NCBI GenBank assembly: GCA_017473345.1
Contig: JAFULL010000073.1
Span: 1-34,618, forward strand
DNA from: Clostridia bacterium
GTDB taxonomy: Bacteria > Bacillota > Clostridia > Christensenellales > Aristaeellaceae
Reading direction: 5' to 3'
DNA: 34,618 nucleotides
Part shown: piece after piece, positions 32,529-34,618 of the stretch
Layout: the number at the start of each line of letters is the position of its first letter
Numbering within the stretch: position 1 is the stretch's first letter
The notes under the pieces: model-generated
The model's input: only the letters and a program-made list of their open reading frames with translations
Told to the model about the DNA's origin: nothing
The model's database searches: none
Program-made: the position numbers and the translations under genes

Positions 32529-34043
32529 ATGAAACACGAACAGGCAAATACCAAAACCGTGCGCACTGCGCTGGACGACCTGCCATACGGCCCCATGGAA
32601 TCGGAAGAGGCTTATGGCAGAGTTGGCAAGGCCAGAACGCCGGAGGGCGTGAACAAAAGCCGCATGTTCCGTGATGCCACACTGATTGCGTGGCCCAGCT
32701 TTATCGAATTGGTGCTGACGCAGCTGACCGGCATGGCCGACCAGATCATGGTGGGACAGATGCCCGGTGAAGCGGGCGTACAGGGTTTGTCTGCGGTAGG
32801 TATCTCAGGGTTGCCCAAATTTCTGCTTTTGACGATGATTATTGCCATGAACGTGGGCACCACAGCAGTGGTGGCCCGCAGCCGCGGCCAGCAGGACCGC
32901 GAAAAGGCAAACCGAGCCTTCCAGCAGGCTATCGTGCTCAACCTGCTCCTTTCCACGGTGATCACGGTGTTTGGTCTGCTCATTTCCCGCAGTCTCATCA
33001 CCTTCATGGGCGGCAACGGCATCAGTCAGGGTACGCTGGATCTGGGCGTGACCTATCTGCGCATCCAGCTGTACGGCTTCATTCCGCTGTGCCTTACCTC
33101 CACCACTACGGCTGCACTGCGCGGTGTGGGCGACACCAAAACGCCCATGGTGTACAACACAGTCGCCAATGTGGTCAATATTTTCTTCAACTATGTGATG
33201 ATCTGCGGCAAGTTCGGCTGCCCGGTGATGGGCGTGGCCGGCGCGTCCTGGGCCACGGTAATCGGCCAAACAGCTGCATTCTTCATGGCCATGCGCGTGG
33301 CGCTTGGCAAAAAGCACTATCTCTATCTTGATTTGAAGCAGCGCTTCCGTCTTGACACCGACATCATGAAGAACATCGCCTCCATCGGCCTGCCTTCCAT
33401 GATCGAGCAGTTTATCATGCGCACGGGCTTTCTCATCTTCAACCGCACGGTCGCCAGCCTGGGCGACGCGATGCTTGCCACCCATCAGGTGGTGGTCAAT
33501 ATCCAGTCGATGTCCTTCATGGTGGGTCAGGCGTTCGGCAATGCGTCCACCACGCTGATGGGCCAGAGCCTGGGCAAGCGCCGCTATGATATGGCCGCCA
33601 TGTATATGAAGGTTACCCGTACGTTGGGCATGGCGGTGTCGTGCGTGACGATGGTGCTGATGGCACTGTTCAACGAGCCGATCATACGCCTGTACAACAG
33701 CGCGCCGGAGGTCGTGGCCACAGGATCGGCCATCCTGCTGATGGTGGCTTTGCTGCAGCCCCTGCAGGGCGACCAGTTCATTATGTCCGGCGGTCTGCGC
33801 GGTGTGGGCGACACCCGCTACGGCGCGATGATGGTACTGGTCACCACGCTGGGCGTGCGCGCTGTTTTGTGTGTGATCGCGGTCAACGTATTCCACTGGG
33901 GACTGTTTGGCGCATGGGTGGGCATCGTGTGTGACCAGCTGCTGCGCTCGCTGCTCATCACCCGGCGTTACCGCAGCGGCAAATGGAAGGTGCATGTGCG
34001 CCGCAGGGCCGAGGCAGAGGCACAGGCTGCATCCGCAGCTTAA
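32529..34043 (+). CDS. MATE-family multidrug efflux transporter (second of a tandem pair)
   Basis: A 504-residue paralogue of the preceding gene, collinear over its full length. Long identical blocks include [15 protein letters not shown] and [12 protein letters not shown]. It carries the same kind of N-terminal tail ([30 protein letters not shown]), which is not part of typical MATE proteins. The pair arose by tandem duplication and has since diverged in the helices that line the cavity, so the substrates may differ. MATE proteins can form dimers in some systems, but pairing here is speculation. An AGAGGGGAAG site lies close before the ATG at 32529. No plus-strand terminator is evident after the stop at 34043, so read-through toward rpsB is possible. 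Confidence 0.93.
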   Translation: MKHEQANTKTVRTALDDLPYGPMESEEAYGRVGKARTPEGVNKSRMFRDATLIAWPSFIELVLTQLTGMADQIMVGQMPGEAGVQGLSAVGISGLPKFLLLTMIIAMNVGTTAVVARSRGQQDREKANRAFQQAIVLNLLLSTVITVFGLLISRSLITFMGGNGISQGTLDLGVTYLRIQLYGFIPLCLTSTTTAALRGVGDTKTPMVYNTVANVVNIFFNYVMICGKFGCPVMGVAGASWATVIGQTAAFFMAMRVALGKKHYLYLDLKQRFRLDTDIMKNIASIGLPSMIEQFIMRTGFLIFNRTVASLGDAMLATHQVVVNIQSMSFMVGQAFGNASTTLMGQSLGKRRYDMAAMYMKVTRTLGMAVSCVTMVLMALFNEPIIRLYNSAPEVVATGSAILLMVALLQPLQGDQFIMSGGLRGVGDTRYGAMMVLVTTLGVRAVLCVIAVNVFHWGLFGAWVGIVCDQLLRSLLITRRYRSGKWKVHVRRRAEAEAQAASAA

Positions 34044-34072
34044 AAAGGGAACAAAAGAAAAACAAAATTCGC

Positions 34073-34112
34073 AAAAAACAGCGCCGCACCCCTTGCAACA
34101 GGTGCGGCGCTG
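34073..34112 (-). terminator. Terminator-like hairpin facing the minus strand, overlapping the rpsB promoter
   Basis: Perfect 12-bp stem: CAGCGCCGCACC at 34079-34090 and its complement at 34101-34112 around a 10-base loop. On the plus strand no T run follows, but on the minus strand the stem is followed by six T (complement of A run 34073-34078). It would therefore stop transcription running leftward out of the rpsB region. Confidence 0.65.
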
Positions 34113-34121
34113 TGGTATACT
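34093..34121 (+). promoter_or_regulatory. Promoter of rpsB
   Basis: TTGCAA at 34093-34098, a 17-base spacer and TATACT at 34116-34121, with TG one base before the -10 (extended -10). The -35 lies in the loop of the hairpin at 34079-34112, and the spacer contains its right arm. Transcription should begin near 34128. Confidence 0.75.
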
Positions 34122-34135
34122 AGCAGACGATTACG

Positions 34136-34203
34136 CACCTTTGTCGATCGCGTGTTTGTGCTGCGCACGTGTGCAGTGGCCGCGCGGGACGACACAAAGG
34201 GTG
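34136..34203 (+). ncRNA. Structured 5' leader of rpsB, candidate autoregulatory element
   Basis: The ~100-base leader can fold into one long, stepped hairpin. CACCTTTG (34136-34143) pairs with CAAAGGGTG (34195-34203) with one bulge, and TCG/CGA continue the stem. CGCG at 34149-34152 faces CGCG near 34181-34184. The near-perfect CTGCGCAC/GTGTGCAG (34161-34176, one G-U pair) forms the tip. The ribosome site (34212-34218) lies just outside the base stem. S2 is known to repress its own mRNA through the leader in some bacteria; that this leader does so is inference. Confidence 0.5.
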
Positions 34204-34227
34204 GAAAAAACAAGGAGGAAAACCCAA

Positions 34228-34618
34228 ATGGCAGTTATCTCTATGAAGCAGCTCCTCGAAGCGGGCGTGCACTTCGGTCACCAGACCCGCCGCTGGAACC
34301 CCAAGATGGCTCAGTACATCTTCACCGAGCGCAACGGCATCTACATCATCGACCTGCAGAAGACCGTCCGCAAGGCCGACGAAGCTTACAACTTCGTGCG
34401 TGACCTGGCTATGGAAGGCAAGTCCATCCTGTTCGTCGGCACCAAGAAGCAGGCTCAGGAGTCCATCGCTTCCGAGGCTCAGCGCTGCAACATGTACTAC
34501 GTCAACAACCGCTGGCTGGGCGGCATGATGACCAACTTCCGCACCATCAAGACCCGTATCGCGCGCCTGAACGCGATCGACGCGATGGAAGAGCGCGGCG
34601 ACTTCGAGGTTCTCCCGA
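34228..34618 (+). CDS. rpsB: 30S ribosomal protein S2, N-terminal part (3' end outside window)
   Basis: The first 130 residues of S2, the small-subunit protein near the head-platform junction. Recognisable stretches are [55 protein letters not shown] and [16 protein letters not shown], all standard for S2. The ATG at 34228 has AAGGAGG 9 bases upstream. Codon use is strongly C-ending, as in tuf, consistent with high expression. tsf usually follows rpsB but is outside the window. Confidence 0.98.
   Translation, partial: MAVISMKQLLEAGVHFGHQTRRWNPKMAQYIFTERNGIYIIDLQKTVRKADEAYNFVRDLAMEGKSILFVGTKKQAQESIASEAQRCNMYYVNNRWLGGMMTNFRTIKTRIARLNAIDAMEERGDFEVLP

Overview
The window looks like a chromosomal segment of a GC-rich member of the Clostridia (Bacillota), probably a gut or anaerobic lineage. 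I infer this from strong AAAGGAGG-type ribosome binding sites, a cdaA-cdaR pair, an FtsH-like protease beside a class A PBP, an rsmG followed by a ParB/Noc-like gene, and many short intrinsic terminators. It runs from the 3' end of tuf to the 5' part of rpsB. I saw no tRNA, rRNA, IS element, phage gene or CRISPR array. No gap between genes exceeds about 230 bases.

Left part (1-9066). After tuf and its terminator come a lone membrane acyltransferase, a tiny lipoprotein on the minus strand, and ppa followed closely by a dgoD-type sugar-acid dehydratase. A three-gene unit follows: a secreted protein with a duplicated domain, a 977-residue membrane protein with a zinc ribbon and about 16 TPR-like repeats, and a second acyltransferase.

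Middle part (9063-18116). A class A penicillin-binding protein on the minus strand diverges from a compact FtsH-like protease on the plus strand. An AraC-type regulator then diverges from a large putative glycoside hydrolase, with both promoters recognisable between them. An ATC-hydrolase-like protein and a CPBP-family membrane protease form the next small unit.

Minus-strand operon (18121-23580). cdaA, cdaR, an unknown membrane protein with a disordered tail, an RsmB/RsmF-type methyltransferase and an aldo/keto reductase are tightly spaced in one direction. The first two make and regulate c-di-AMP.

Right part (23747-34618). radC, a broken DUF218 (SanA/YdcF) gene, rsmG and a ParB/Noc-like gene with a shrunken N-terminal domain come first. 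A transcription unit with its own promoter and terminator follows: an unknown polytopic membrane protein, an MBOAT acyltransferase and an SGNH-like protein, probably for acylating a cell-surface polymer. Two tandem MATE transporters share an unusual conserved N-terminal tail. The window closes with rpsB, preceded by a consensus-like promoter interwoven with a hairpin and by a structured leader.

The best candidates for something undescribed are the zinc-ribbon/TPR locus (3730-9034), the membrane protein/MBOAT/SGNH unit (26935-30902), the compact FtsH, the shortened ParB/Noc protein and the rpsB upstream architecture.
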